Shown: positions 12,294-23,914 of the stretch, one piece after another | Layout: every line of letters starts with the position of its first letter | How positions within the stretch are numbered: position 1 is the stretch's first letter | Translations under genes and position numbers: made by a program | Source: Penicillium oxalicum | Taxonomy: Eukaryota; Ascomycota; Eurotiomycetes; Eurotiales; Aspergillaceae | DNA: 64,000 nt | Reading direction: 5' to 3' | NCBI RefSeq assembly: GCF_001723175.1 | Contig: NC_064653.1 | Location: 2,604,001 to 2,668,000, forward strand | Notes under the pieces: model-generated | What the model was told of the DNA's origin: nothing | What the model saw: only the letters and a program-made list of their open reading frames with translations | Database searches by the model: none

Positions 12294-12345
12294 TCAGTGG
12301 TCACATGACGTGAAGGGGGCCCGCCCCCACGTGACGGAGCCATGG
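12294..12345. promoter_or_regulatory. Candidate regulatory sites in the divergent HMG-box/prp5 promoter
   Basis: Within about 40 bases there are a CRE-like TGACGTGA (12306-12313), a GC palindrome GGGGGC-CC-GCCCCC (12315-12328) and an E-box CACGTG (12328-12333). These are bZIP- and bHLH-type core sequences in the only space between two divergent genes. Their use as shared control sites is inference. Confidence 0.4.
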
Positions 12346-12570
12346 CGATCACTCTGGTCCAGAGTCCAGGCGCAAAAAGTCCCAGACGCATACAAGCTCG
12401 ACAGTCAAGTCCCCAACGCATCATTTCCTTGGCGGGTCGGACAACGCAACTGACCACACTTGTGGACGAGAGTCATTTGGACGTGTATTGAATTCTTCCA
12501 GGCCTTTTGTGATCTAACCATCCGGTGCCTTTGAGTTTCAGTAATACTCACTCATCGTTGGCCTGTGATA

Positions 12571-15500
12571 ATGGCTCGCCACGGGGATACTCGCTCACCA
12601 TCTCCTGTAGGCAGCACATACTCGTCATCTCGACGCAACCGCAGAGATGATGATCGCTACGACAGACACAGAAGGGATGAGGGACGCGGGTACCGCAGGT
12701 CCCGTAGTCCAGAGGTAAGTTGTGATTTGAACTTGTTAACAACTGTCTTTCAAGCAATCTCTGACTCAATTGTGCTCATTCTAGCGACGGTATCGCGAGC
12801 GCGAAAATGGCCGCGACAGAGATGGCTACAGACGCCGTGATCGATCGATAGACCGACGTGACGAAGATAGCTACCGCCCTGGTCGAAGAGATCGGTCTCG
12901 CGAGCGCCGTAGATCTAGAGATCGGGATGATGATCGTGGCTATCGTCGCAGGAGTCGAGACAGGGATTATCGGCCAAGGAGAGATGATTCGCGCGATCGA
13001 GACCGGAGACGTACAGACGATCTTGCTGATTCGAAGCACAAGTCTAGAAGGGCTGACAGCCGAGATCGCGGCGCATCTCGACGCTCGAGATCTCGTACTC
13101 AAGAGGTATGTCACTCTCACTGCTACCTCAGCTATGATTCGTTCGATGCTCATAACGGTCGACAGCCATCGAAGCCTACAACTCCTGCCCCAACTGCGCC
13201 CCCGCCACTCAGACCGACGAGCAAAAAAAGGCCGAGAGACTAGCCAAACTCGAAATGTGGAAAGCCAAGCAGGCCGCTGAGCGTGAGCGAAAGCAGAAGG
13301 AGCAGGCTGCAGTCAGTGGGGGTCGTGGCATCCTCGACGAGATTGACCGGAGATCTGGTCTATCCCCTGCTGTGGCCTCACCCGTACCGCCTGCTACCCC
13401 AACCGAAGCCCCATCTCCGGCACCTTATGCAGGAAAATTCGATCCCAAGGCGATCGTCAAGGGCGCAGCCTCAAATGGCACGGCGCCTACCCCTGCAGTG
13501 CTTGGAATTGACGCCCCGGTTCCTCAAAAGGCGAAATCTGCGGCAGCGCCACCTGCAGCTCCCTCCGTCGCACCACCTGCACCATTGAAGGCCAAGGGAA
13601 ATGTTAGTGGCTTTGGTCTGGGCGGTAAACAAGCGCTTGATAGCGAGAAGTCTTCTGCCACTAAGACACTAGGCTTTGGCGAAGAGGAATCGACCCGCAA
13701 GAAGCTAGAGCGGCTTCCAACGCCACCTCTTGATGATGGTAAAGATGGTATTACAGGCGCCGAGGACGTGGGCGATGATGATGACGTCGATATGCAAGAT
13801 GGCGACAATGAGGAGCAGGCCGCGGCTGCCGCCCGAGCTGCGGCCGAACGGCGCGAAGCTCGCCTTCAAAACCAGCAGTCAGAGTCGAATGCCGATATTC
13901 AGATGGAGGAGGTTCCGACCCAACAAGCCGAGGCTGCGGAGATGGACGTTGATGAGGCCGATGACGTTGACCCTCTAGACGCATTCATGTCCGAACTGAC
14001 AGACACTGGTCCCCCAAAGAAGAAGTCTGGTGTCACATTCGCGAAGAAGAAGGGTCCACAACAACCAGAGGCTTTGTTTGGTGATGAGGATGATGTGGAT
14101 CTCACGGCTGTTGGTGCTGAAGACGCAGAAGATGTTCTCGCTTTGGCCAGTAAGAAAAAGAAAAAGGAAATCCCGACCGTTGATCATGCGAAGGTTGAGT
14201 ACGAGCCGTTCCGCAAGAGCTTTTACAATGAGCCTTCTCATCTAGCTGACATGACGGAAGAAGAAGTTGCCAATCTTCGACTTGAATTGGACGGCATCAA
14301 AGTTCGCGGCCAAGATATCCCCAAGCCGGTCCAAAAATGGGCCCAATGTGGTTTGGGTGTGCAGACTCTGGATGTCATCGAACGCCTGGGCTTTGAGGGC
14401 TTGACTTCAGTTCAGGCCCAAGCCATACCCTGCATCATGTCAGGCCGCGATGTGATTGGTGTAGCCAAGACTGGTTCCGGAAAGACCATGGCTTTCTTAG
14501 TTCCAATGTTCCGACATATCAAGGATCAGCGACCTCTACGGAACATGGAAGGTCCAATCAGTTTGATCATGACCCCGACTCGCGAGCTGGCTACGCAAAT
14601 CCACAAGGACTGCAAACCGTTCCTCAAGGCCCTTGGTCTCCGTGCTGTGTGTGCATATGGCGGTGCTCCCATCAAAGACCAAATTGCGGAGTTGAAGCGT
14701 GGAGCTGAAGTTGTCGTCTGCACACCCGGACGTATGATTGACCTGCTTGCTGCGAATTCTGGGCGAGTGACCAATCTTCATCGTGTGACGTATGTCGTCC
14801 TCGACGAAGCAGATCGCATGTTTGATATGGGATTTGAACCCCAGGTAATGAAGATTTTGGCCAACGTTCGACCTGACCGTCAGACTGTGCTGTTCTCCGC
14901 CACGTTCCCTCGGAACATGGAAGCTCTTGCTAGGAAGACACTCAAGCGACCAATTGAAATTGTGGTCGGCGGCAGAAGTGTCGTGGCTCCTGAAATTACC
15001 CAGATTGTCGAGGTACGAAACGAAGACCAGAAATTCGTGCGTCTCCTGGAGCTTCTTGGGAATCTGTACTCTGACGACGCGAACGAGGACGCGCGGGCGC
15101 TGATCTTCGTTGATCGTCAAGAGTCCGCGGATACCCTGCTGAAAGAATTAATGCGCAAGGGTTATCCGTGTATGTCTATTCATGGTGGAAAAGATCAGAT
15201 CGATCGTGACTCTACCATTGAAGATTTTAAAGCGGGCGTTTTCCCGGTCTTGATCGCTACTTCGGTCGCCGCCCGTGGACTGGACGTCAAGCAATTGAAA
15301 CTCGTCATCAACTACGATGCTCCCAACCATCTGGAAGATTACGTCCATCGTGCAGGTCGAACTGGCCGTGCTGGAAATACCGGTACGGCCGTCACATTCC
15401 TGATGGACACACAAGAGCGCTACTCGGTAGATATCGCCAAGGCTCTCAAGCAGAGTGGACAAGAGGTTCCCGAACCAGTCCAGAAGATGGTGGATAGCTT

Positions 15501-16328
15501 CTTGGAGAAAGTGAAGGCGGGCAAGGAAAAAGCCAGCGGATCCGGGTTCGGTGGCAAGGGTCTGGAGCGACTGGACCAGGAGCGCGAAACTGCACGTATG
15601 CGTGAGCGCCGGACGTACAAGACTGGCGAAGAGGGAGAGGAAGATGAGGACAAGGATGATAAGAAGGAGAAGAAGAAAGGCGATGACGATCGTTTCGCCA
15701 AAGCTCTTTCTGCGGTGCAACCCGCAGCAGCGGCGCCCGCAGCGGCGCCACTGGTCGGAGTTCCCAAGGGAATCGATCTCGATGGAAAGATTACTGTCCA
15801 CAGGACTGAGAAGGATCCCAATGCCGGCGGGAAGAATCCCTTGGACAAGGTGGGCTCGGCTGTGGCGGACATTCATGCACGTCTAAGCCGTGCCGGTGTG
15901 ATGCGATCGGGTGTGCCTATCGACAATCGTGGTCCAGATGCAGGCGCTTTCCACGCCACTTTGGAGATCAACGACTTCCCCCGTAAGTCACCTCTCCCCC
16001 TTTCCATGCGCTACCGTGTTGAGCCATTTACTGACCACCCTCCTTTGCACCAGAGAAAGCTCGTTGGGCCGTCACCAATCGCACGAATGTCGCCAAAATT
16101 CTGGAGGCTACCGGAACCTCCATCACCACCAAGGGCAGCTTTTATCCCTCTGGCAAGGAGCCCGGGCCTAACGAGAATCCCAAGCTTTATATTCTTGTCG
16201 AGGGTGAGACGGAGATTTCCGTCACAAACGCCATGCGGGAGCTCATGCGTCTGCTGAAGGAGGGCACTGTTGCCGCCGCCGATAGTGATGCACGTCAACC
16301 AGCCAGTGGTCGCTATAGCGTGGTTTAA
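12571..16328 (+). CDS. prp5: Pre-mRNA-processing ATP-dependent RNA helicase Prp5
   Basis: This DEAD-box helicase acts in prespliceosome assembly at the U2 snRNP branch-site step. Exons are 12571-12714, 12785-13105, about 13213-15982 and 16054-16328, giving 1,169 residues. The N-terminus is Arg/Ser/Asp-rich (RS-like), then acidic. Visible helicase motifs: AKTGSGKT (about residue 573), [25 protein letters not shown] (DEAD at about 686), SATFP, and [13 protein letters not shown] (about 868). The C-terminal exon gives a conserved [19 protein letters not shown] segment. The obvious intron-2 acceptor, CGACAG at 13165, enters a frame that stops 25 codons later. Only the AG at 13211-13212 restores the frame directly. 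The alternative is a one-base deletion near 13219 in the assembly or genome. Family assignment is secure; the exon-3 boundary is not. Confidence 0.93.
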
Positions 16329-16751
16329 CGTCGCCATTTATTTAAGAAACCCCTTTTCAATCCATTCCTAGAGGCCTCGGGGTCTTTGTCTATTTTTCTT
16401 ACGAACATTTGCCATGGCATGGTGTCACGGATTTTTCTGATGTGGTCCAAACCAATGTCCACTTGTAGTCGCATTCCAACAATCAGACCAACATTGTCCT
16501 AGTGAGACCACGGGCAGGTCACTGTGTATGGCTGTCCGCTGATGGGACGGACAACAGTGATGAAAGTAGAATTTAAAATCGAGGCAAGATCGCCCAAGCA
16601 AAGAGATTATGAACATTCGACGGAGAAACGTGGCGCTTTGAAAGATGTAAATGCCAACCGCCAACTATAGACCGAATGAAGCGCTGAACACGAACAGGCC
16701 ACCCTAGACACCCCAAAATACAATGAAAACCTTAAGCGATGATGGATTTCC
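16329..16751. other. Convergent intergenic gap
   Basis: This is the space between the 3' ends of prp5 (+) and the small myristoylation-signal gene (-). It should carry both 3' UTRs; no gene is seen. Confidence 0.5.
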
Positions 16752-17245
16752 TCAATTCCATTGTCGCGCTGCCGCGGCCTCGTCTGCATTTCGTACTGCA
16801 CGCTCTGTCTGACTCGCCTCGTTTAAGGTCTGTGTGTGAGTCTTGGACTTTTGCTCGGCCAGTTTGCTCCCCAACTTCCCCTTGTTGGCCGCCGATGCTG
16901 CTTCGGCTCTTTTCTGCAAAACGCAAATGAAAAAAGGGGGCATTCCCGTTAGACTCTTCTCACTATCTCGAGGAGAGGGCAAGGGACTCTCCTCGATGAC
17001 ACGCGGCAAATCATGCGACTCACCTGGGCTGCGATCGCAGCATTAGATCGCGCCTCGTCACCACCCCCTTGTTGCGGGGAGCTTTCTCCCAGCGTTCGCC
17101 CAGGACTACTTTGCCAATTTGCTTTTGCCGGCACGGATGCGCGAGGGGCATTTGACTGTGGTGCCGAGGGCGGAGCGCCGACCACTCGACCGGGCCCTGT
17201 AAAGGCCTCGGGCTGATTTGATGAGCGGGAGCAGATGTTGCCCAT
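16752..17245 (-). CDS. Small protein with N-terminal myristoylation/palmitoylation signature
   Basis: Two exons, 17245-17024 and 16913-16752, are separated by a 110-nt intron (GTGAGT to TTTGCAG). They give 127 residues. The protein begins MGNICSRSSNQ: Gly2 with Ser/small residues downstream fits the N-myristoyltransferase consensus, and Cys5 is a typical dual palmitoylation site. The middle is Pro/Ser/Gly-rich and disordered. The second exon encodes a charged Ala/Lys/Glu helix that ends ARQWN. I infer a membrane-anchored small adaptor. I do not recognise a named family. Confidence 0.72.
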
Positions 17246-18869
17246 GGCTTTGGATGAGTGGGGAAGAGAGATTGGAGGTTAGATAGAGGGGCAAGAGAGT
17301 GGTCTCTGGGCTTTCCAAATAGTATCAGCCTTGCGCGAGTTGAATCGGTACGATTAGAGGATGTGTCGTGTGTCAACTTGGTGACATTGTCTGAGAGTAC
17401 TCGCTTTGAATCCCTGGCGGAAGCGAACACCACCCAGCAGAGTCTTCAATGTTTGTTGTAACTTGCGATATCTTACTGACTCTGAGTGCAATGGATAATT
17501 CGTTGACTCGTTGTCACTGGTCATGTAGTAACGTTCCCTCTTGAGGTCAATCACCAAGGCTGGCGCACGTGGGGTTACGTCAGCAGATCAACGATTCCAG
17601 ATTCGGCTTGAGGCCCGCCATCTGATCGGACGGGAGCCCCTCTCCCGTCGTGTTTGGATCTTGAGTTTCTTGGTGGATGGCGCAATTGCGCTGGTGAATA
17701 GCGGTCAGAGCAGTTCAATAGGGCTATGTGGGTATGCGTGACTTGCTATAATCCTGAGGAAGGCCCTTGTGTCTTTTTCAAGCTGTAGCGAGATATTTGC
17801 CTCATCATTCCTCATGGCTTAAAGCATTTTGCACAAGTAGATCTGCCAATGTAAATTAGTTCCAGGTCCAGATTCGATCGGGAAGACTTCATGGACAATT
17901 GACAAAGTGTGGCCGTGGTGGTTTTTTTTCGCTGATTTTGGACATTTTTCCCTCACGACCTCGCTATCATTGATCAGAGGATTACTGGGCTTAGCTTGGA
18001 AAAGAGCTTTGTTATAGGACTGGGCGGCAGTTGTATTAGACAAGATAAAGAATGTAGGTATTCATATCAAGTGAATGAGGTTTTTGGCGTTACTCAAATG
18101 CCTGAGTTTGACGGGTCAGTCGCGCATCAGTGATAGGAAATGCGGACTCTATGAGTTGCAAAATATCTTTTAATGACGAATTCCAAATTTCCAAATTAAA
18201 CTCATATGGCCGACTGCAACTACTTTCAGTCCAGGAAACTGTTTCAATATTCCAACATGTTGGCTCCTGAATATCGGGACATAAGCCCTACTGACCTTTA
18301 GTGGCCGCTATCGGCTGTTGTATCTGCCCCACGTGCATATTGCAATTTATCCGCAGGACATGACGCTTCGCCCACAAGGTCCTCATCGACTGCCCGCATC
18401 TACGCTCCAAAGGTCCTCACGATATTTCAACCAACTTTGCGCAGGCGCAAGTTGACAGAAACGGGCCATTAAAACTCATAATCTTATTCCTTTTTCTTGT
18501 CTGTGCAACGTACCTCTCCCACCTCTTATTCCACACACTCATCCCGGTGTCTTGCAGGGTCCTCGAAGAAACCCCCGGAAAAGTGTGCCGCATGCTGGTC
18601 GACCGATTCCCCGAATTCCACAAGCGCACCGACCATCTATCGTCCAGACTGTACGCTGCTGCTGTGCCTGAAACTAAGCATCGAAATAGTTGGGACCGGG
18701 TTTTTTTTTTTTTAATTGATATTGCCGTGCGCGGCCAATTCTGTGCGGTTCTTGCCAGACGAAATAAGTGCTCGGCCACAAACTTCTGATCCTCCATGAT
18801 CGTGCTGAGGTCCACGGCCACGCCCAATTTGCAACTCATTCTGTGAAATCGTTCTTGGCAGTCTCGAAA
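17246..18869. other. Intergenic region, divergent promoters
   Basis: This 1.6-kb space separates two divergently read genes. No coding frame is supported. A T9-11 run lies near 18700-18712 and an AT-rich stretch lies at about 18150-18270. Confidence 0.45.
18375..18380 (+). promoter_or_regulatory. Possible zinc-response core CAAGGT upstream of zafA
   Basis: The hexamer CAAGGT matches the core described for Aspergillus ZafA binding and lies about 490 bases upstream of the zafA start. Zap1-type regulators often autoregulate. A six-base match is weak evidence on its own. Confidence 0.25.
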
Positions 18870-20880
18870 ATGGCTTCTCACACCCAGACATCCGACTTTT
18901 GCCTTGAATGTCGCTGGGAAGACCTTCATATCGACCCAAAGACAGAAAATGAGCCTTCGACACAACACCCCGATGCCCATTGGAATTGTACTGATGCTCA
19001 GCACCATACTTCCTTGGCCCACTGCGGGGTCGAGGAGGTATGTTGCGAGGCCGATACTTGCGAGGCTGATACTTGCGAGGCTGATACTTGTGAGGCAGAG
19101 ACATGCGTGGATGACTGTGACAGGGACTGCGAGTCTGTCTGTGATGGCTATGCGGCCTGTGGTGCTTCGACAACGTGCTCCGTGGCAGACTGCGATGAGG
19201 ATCATTGCGAAAGTGCAGAGCCTGTCTGCCTCGAAAATCACTGTTGCGAAGATGCCACTGAACATGATTGCACTTTTGAATCTATTCTTGGTATCACGCC
19301 GTCTATCTTTGACTCTTCTCATTTCCTGCCCTCCTCAACGGCCGTTCAACCCCCTCTTGGTGAGATGGGGAAATCTGTCGCTTACATGGCGCCAACGAGC
19401 CTTGATTCGTGCTCTCAGTATGAATTTCTTTCCTCCTATCAGGCCCATGCCACGCAGTGTGAGCAGCATGTGCAAAATCATCTCGGCTGTCAGGACTTCA
19501 GAAAGGATTGGCAGGAGATGCTCAGTCATCAAAACCAGCCTTTACCTCAAGAGCTACACATTGATCCCACGGAAATATACCAAATCCTCGGGGTGGGCTC
19601 TGATTTCGCAAACTGCCATTACTCGCATCTTGGAACAAACCACCAAGAGCACATGATTCCAGGGACATTCGGGCATATCAATCACGAGCCTGTCGGCTGT
19701 CTCGAACAGGAGCATCACCACCACCACCGTCACCACGTCCCTGTTGAATTCAAAAATCCCAATGATTTCACTCTCCATGTCCATGGTCCACATCGCAGTC
19801 ATCATCGATGTCGCAGTCACCATCATCACACTCACCCCTATTCGCCTTATTCCCGACAATCCAGATCGAGTGTCAGCTCGCACTTCATGTCGAGTCCGAG
19901 AGACACACCTCCCCCCTTGGATAAAGACCTTTCATCGGTGCTCACAACCCCTGAGCAAACTGCGCAAGACCCCACCGTGCACCAATGCAAGTGGGTCACC
20001 TCTATCAATGGCATTCAAACGTCATGTGGAGCTGTTTTCGCCGACTCGGGCGCCCTTCAAGATCACTTGGTAGCTGAGCACACGAATACCATTCAAGGTG
20101 CCAAAGGTAAAGGGTACTACTGCCGCTGGCAAGGCTGCTACCGCCCCGACGAGGCATTCTCCCAAAAGTCCAAGTTGCAGGGCCACTTCTTGACACACAG
20201 TAATTGTACGAGCGCCAGCCCAAGTCCAATTTCCCTGCAATTCATACTGACTATGCTCATCACAGACAAAAACTTCAAATGCTCTGTCTGCGGCAAGAAC
20301 TTTGCCAGACAAGCGACACTAGACCGACATGAACGAAGCCACCGTGGCGACAAACCCTACAAGTGCAAAACCTGCGGGAAGACCTTCACTGACAGTAGTG
20401 AGCTCAGTATGCCCTCCCTCCTCCCTTTAACTTCTGTTTTCTTCACGGCCGCGTGTACAATTACTAACTGGTACAGAAACACATTCACGAATCCACACCG
20501 GTGAAAAGCCATTCAAATGTACATTCCCCGGATGCAAGTTTGAAACTGGCGATGTAAGTTGTTCCATGATGACCGGCCCCGAAGGTTCAACTCATTCATC
20601 TGACACTGTTCCAGTCATCGAATATGTCCAGTCACAGACTGACCCATGGGGAGCGTAAACACAAGTGCACTTATCCGGGATGCTCCAAGAGCTTCACGAG
20701 ACCTGGTATGTTCCCTTTACAATCATTTATTTTGTATTTTTGTTACTCTGGCTGACTTGGGGCCTCCGAATAGATCAACTCAAGCGTCACCAGCGCACTA
20801 CGCACGACACAAGAATCTCATCCACGCATCCATCACCTGACATAGCCCTATTGCCTCAAAATCCACTAATCACCACTTGA
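18870..20880 (+). CDS. zafA: Zinc-responsive C2H2 transcription activator ZafA/Zap1
   Basis: Five exons (18870-20199, 20266-20406, 20477-20553, 20615-20705, 20774-20880) give 581 residues in frame, each with clean GT..AG borders. The factor activates zinc-uptake genes under zinc limitation. Six C2H2 fingers are visible. The first two are Zap1-like with long inserts: CKW..C..H..H at about 373 and YYCRWQGC at about 415. The last four are classical and joined by linkers of the GEKPFKC type. The N-terminus is exceptionally Cys-rich, with four copies of CEA(D/E)T at about residues 59-78. A His-rich tract (about 281-330) follows. Both are candidate zinc-sensing elements by analogy with Zap1 activation domains. 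The start was chosen as the first in-frame ATG; upstream in-frame sequence has no ATG. The final finger ends HQRTTH followed by a short nonconserved tail. Confidence 0.9.
19044..19103 (+). repeat. Four 15-bp tandem units encoding CEA(D/E)T
   Basis: Four successive 15-base units start TGCGAGGC or TGTGAGGC. The middle two are identical and the outer two differ by a few bases. They add one cysteine every five residues to the N-terminus of ZafA. Confidence 0.85.
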
Positions 20881-21535
20881 TGAATCAAAATCACCAGCCA
20901 CCAAAAAATACCCCTTCCATTTATGATGAGAAGAAACCATTCTCTACAAATTCGCCACACGGGCTCGGCCAGCCTTTGTGTCGACATTGCAATTATTAAG
21001 CTGGGGCCCAAATCGGCTCGATACTTCAGTGTATGACTGTGATGCTTGGCCATTCTTTGCGCCACCATCGAACCTGCACCAGCTGTCCGAACATACACTC
21101 TTCGGGTGAACATAATAATATAGTCAAAATGAAATTTACTTCTAATATGATATAACAAGGGGAAAATCCACATCGAAACTCGGCGTGCTACACCCATCTT
21201 GACTGGGACAACGGTCTGAAAGCACAAGAGCAGAAGTGCGAGTGGTGCTAGCCGAATAGTAGCTCAAGCTTTCCATTAAACAGACGATCAATAAACTTGA
21301 TAGACCAAACACTTGTCCGGAATGTGATACTTGGTAGGGATTAACGAGCGATCGCTCGTGGTTCAAGGTTGAAATAGTACCATTACCCCTTAAAAAATGG
21401 CCTCTGTACTCCCCACAATTTCAAAATCCACGTTGGCATCAGCCCCCAAAATAGTGAGGAGGGATCAAATTCATCGATTTCGCCAAATTACCATATTCAT
21501 ATTGTAGAAGCCCAAGATAGTCCAGAGTCTCTCAA
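20881..21535. other. Convergent intergenic gap
   Basis: This gap lies between the 3' ends of zafA and the minus-strand mitochondrial-type gene. It contains a 14-bp perfect palindrome CGAGCGATCGCTCG at about 21346-21359. No gene is supported. Confidence 0.45.
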
Positions 21536-22195
21536 CTAATCCGCCTGTGCCCTTTCCTCCAACAATTCGACCGCATTCCTCAACTCCCTCACCCGCTGGC
21601 CCACCCTTCTTCGCACCTCTTCACGCACCTCCCTACTGACATCCCCCGGATTGAAATTCGTCTCCACGATAGCATCCCCCTCCCCAACCGCCTCGTCACC
21701 TTCGGCCTTGGACCCCGTGTTCCGAACACCGCTATCGACGTCCTCTCCCGGCCGCGCCGTGTACAGATGGTAAACAGCGCATAGTTGATTCAGAGCATCC
21801 CGTGCAGACTCCCGGTCCGACGACGCATAGATCGTGGAGCCGTCGGTACTTTCAGTGGCAATTTCAAACTCGTCTTTGGCGGTTTCGTACAGGTCTTGTA
21901 GTTCTTCGATCAGGTTGTCTGCTGTCGGTTTCGCGGGGGAAGAGGTACTGGAGTAGTTTCGGATGCTTGGGGTTGAGTATCGCTCAATTGACTGTTTTTG
22001 CCCTTGGGAGGATAGAGCAAGGCTTGCAGAGTTGACTTTGCAGGGCAATGGTGCATTTCGTTTGTGGTTCAGCCTTGTCGCACTGGCAAGGTGGATGGCA
22101 CGGGACCGGGTGAGTCGGCAGAGCGATGTCGGGGCTCGGATAGTATGGCTGTGTGTGATGATGGGTGCCCGGAGGCGAATTGATAGAGAAGACAT
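21536..22195 (-). CDS. Uncharacterised mitochondrial-type protein, 219 residues
   Basis: This is a single intronless frame from the ATG at 22195 to a stop at 21536. The first 80 residues are rich in Arg, Ser, Thr and Ala with essentially no acid, as in matrix presequences, and include a presequence-like NYSSTSS at about residue 80. The rest is helical and acidic: ELQDLYETAKDEFEIA, then SSDRESARDALNQL, and a charged helix at the end (REVREEVRRRVGQRVRELR). The composition switch and codon use support a real gene. I do not recognise a family. Confidence 0.72.
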   Translation of the reverse strand: MSSLSIRLRAPIITHSHTIRAPTSLCRLTRSRAIHLASATRLNHKRNAPLPCKVNSASLALSSQGQKQSIERYSTPSIRNYSSTSSPAKPTADNLIEELQDLYETAKDEFEIATESTDGSTIYASSDRESARDALNQLCAVYHLYTARPGEDVDSGVRNTGSKAEGDEAVGEGDAIVETNFNPGDVSREVREEVRRRVGQRVRELRNAVELLEERAQAD

Positions 22196-23314
22196 TTTGC
22201 AAGGTAGAAAAAAAACAAGCTCTGCGATATCAATCGACGAGATTCAATGATGCAGTAGTCGAGAGTGTAAAGGCTTGGATGACCTCGGCTGGGGACGGAT
22301 GACGTAGAATCACGTGGTGATAGTGATAGTACCAAGAGCAGACCGTTTATCAGATGCTCTTCGATTGAAGATTTGTATGTTTTGCTGTTTGTTCACTCGA
22401 CGTGAAAGGCTGTATGAGGAGTGAATTCGATGTCTTCACATATGCTCGAAATCTCGGGGAGAACAATTCTGGAAACTGAATCTCTTATCGAGCAACTTCC
22501 ATGCGGAACTTTTCAAAAATTTAGCCGGACTTTTGCCTCCCTCAGAGCGCTTGTGCTTTTAGCGACGGCAAAATACGATAGTGCCTTTTGACAATGACAA
22601 AGAAATCAGGGGTCTAATCAAGGGAAATCTGACTCTGCGTAATACTTTGAACTTGGACTAGTCAACTGTAGGCTTGGTGGTACAATAAGATGGATATTAA
22701 TAAGCGAGGTGTCAATGCCGTACAACCAGCTATATTGCTATTCCACGCTCGATAAATGGCCATCCGTGTATTGAGAGCTTATTCTACGGGTGACCTCCCG
22801 AGTTTATCGCTCATATTTCTAAGCCAGAGGTAGTAATCAATGTAGGTGAATCATGATAATTGTAAGATGGAATCAAAGTCCTTCTCCGAGCCACGACTCT
22901 GCGATGCCTCCAAGTCCATGGCTAACAATGATTACCTGCGTCAACACATGCTCTCTTACCTCTGAATCGCGTTTCCCCCCAAACATTACTTGAAGAAGTG
23001 GCTTTTCTCTCTGAGCTTTATTTGTTATGCTTTTAGACTGCTCACTCCAATAGTTCAGTCTATACCATGACAGTGTCTCCACATTCATCCCGTAAATATA
23101 TACAATCTCTCAACATCTTACATTCACACGCGGACTAGAAAAAGAGTACTGGCCCACTGGTCAACCCCGATACCCAATAAACTGGATACTACCACGCCCT
23201 TTCATTGACGTCTCTCTCTCCAGCTTCAAGCTAGACTTTAGATCCTGCCACTTCTCCAGCCTACAACCTGCAACTCTTCTCCTTTGGGGAACCTTCCGCA
23301 GAAGACCCATCTCA
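22196..23314. other. Intergenic region
   Basis: The region divides divergent genes. Parts are AT-rich (22650-22870). Short frames show no coding character. Confidence 0.4.
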
Positions 23315-23914
23315 ATGACAGAACTTTCTCGCTATAAGGGCATTGTGCTCACCATTTGCATACTTTTGGTAAGTCCTGTCTCTTTCCAGGTTCTATTGAG
23401 GTACACACAGCACGTCGCGTCGACGGACAACAGCCCTTAAGCCTGGGTGAACTTTCAGTTCCCATCCATGGCCCCCGAGGCAAAGGAGCCAACTCTCTGC
23501 TTGGGGAGATGATTCAAATATCTTTGAACCTGTATCACGCCTCATCCGTGCGGGAGATGATGGAGAGTTCCTGCCGTCACTCCAGTCTGGTTAATTATAA
23601 TATAGCCCATCATTGACTTCCTCAGCAGTGCCTTACCCCAACCCAGCAAGATCTGAATGCTTTCAATTTCCATAAAACTCCATCCAAGATGATCCCAGTA
23701 ACTAACTCAACCCACTCCTATCTTACAGATAATCATCACCCTAGCCACATGGCAACCCTCATCCAGTTCCGTCGCAGACCCCCACGGCCTGACGTTGAAG
23801 CAGCTCTGGAACCAGCTGCAGGTATTCCGGTCCCAGTTACAAGATCTACAAAGTCAATTACAGGAGCTTCGGAGTCGGCATCAGGAGCTTCTGGCTGGTG
23901 TGTTTCTCGAATAG
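23315..23914 (+). CDS. 79-residue single-pass membrane / coiled-coil protein
   Basis: Two exons, 23315-23368 and 23729-23914, join in phase 0 across a 360-nt intron with donor GTAAGT, branch ACTAAC (23699-23704) and acceptor TTACAG. Exon 1 encodes MTELSRYKGIVLTICILL and exon 2 continues IIITLATW, so one continuous hydrophobic helix is created exactly across the splice junction. Next comes a Ser-rich turn, then a heptad-like amphipathic helix with repeated LQDLQSQLQELRSRHQELL. The protein ends VFLE. The restored membrane span and the uninterrupted heptads make chance unlikely, although no homologue is recognised. The long intron could hold further regulation or an extra exon. Confidence 0.6.

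Noticed and set aside
18712..19173. Minus-strand frame with SPRKYQPRKYRP-type repeats
   Set aside because: Antisense shadow of the CEADT repeat in zafA.
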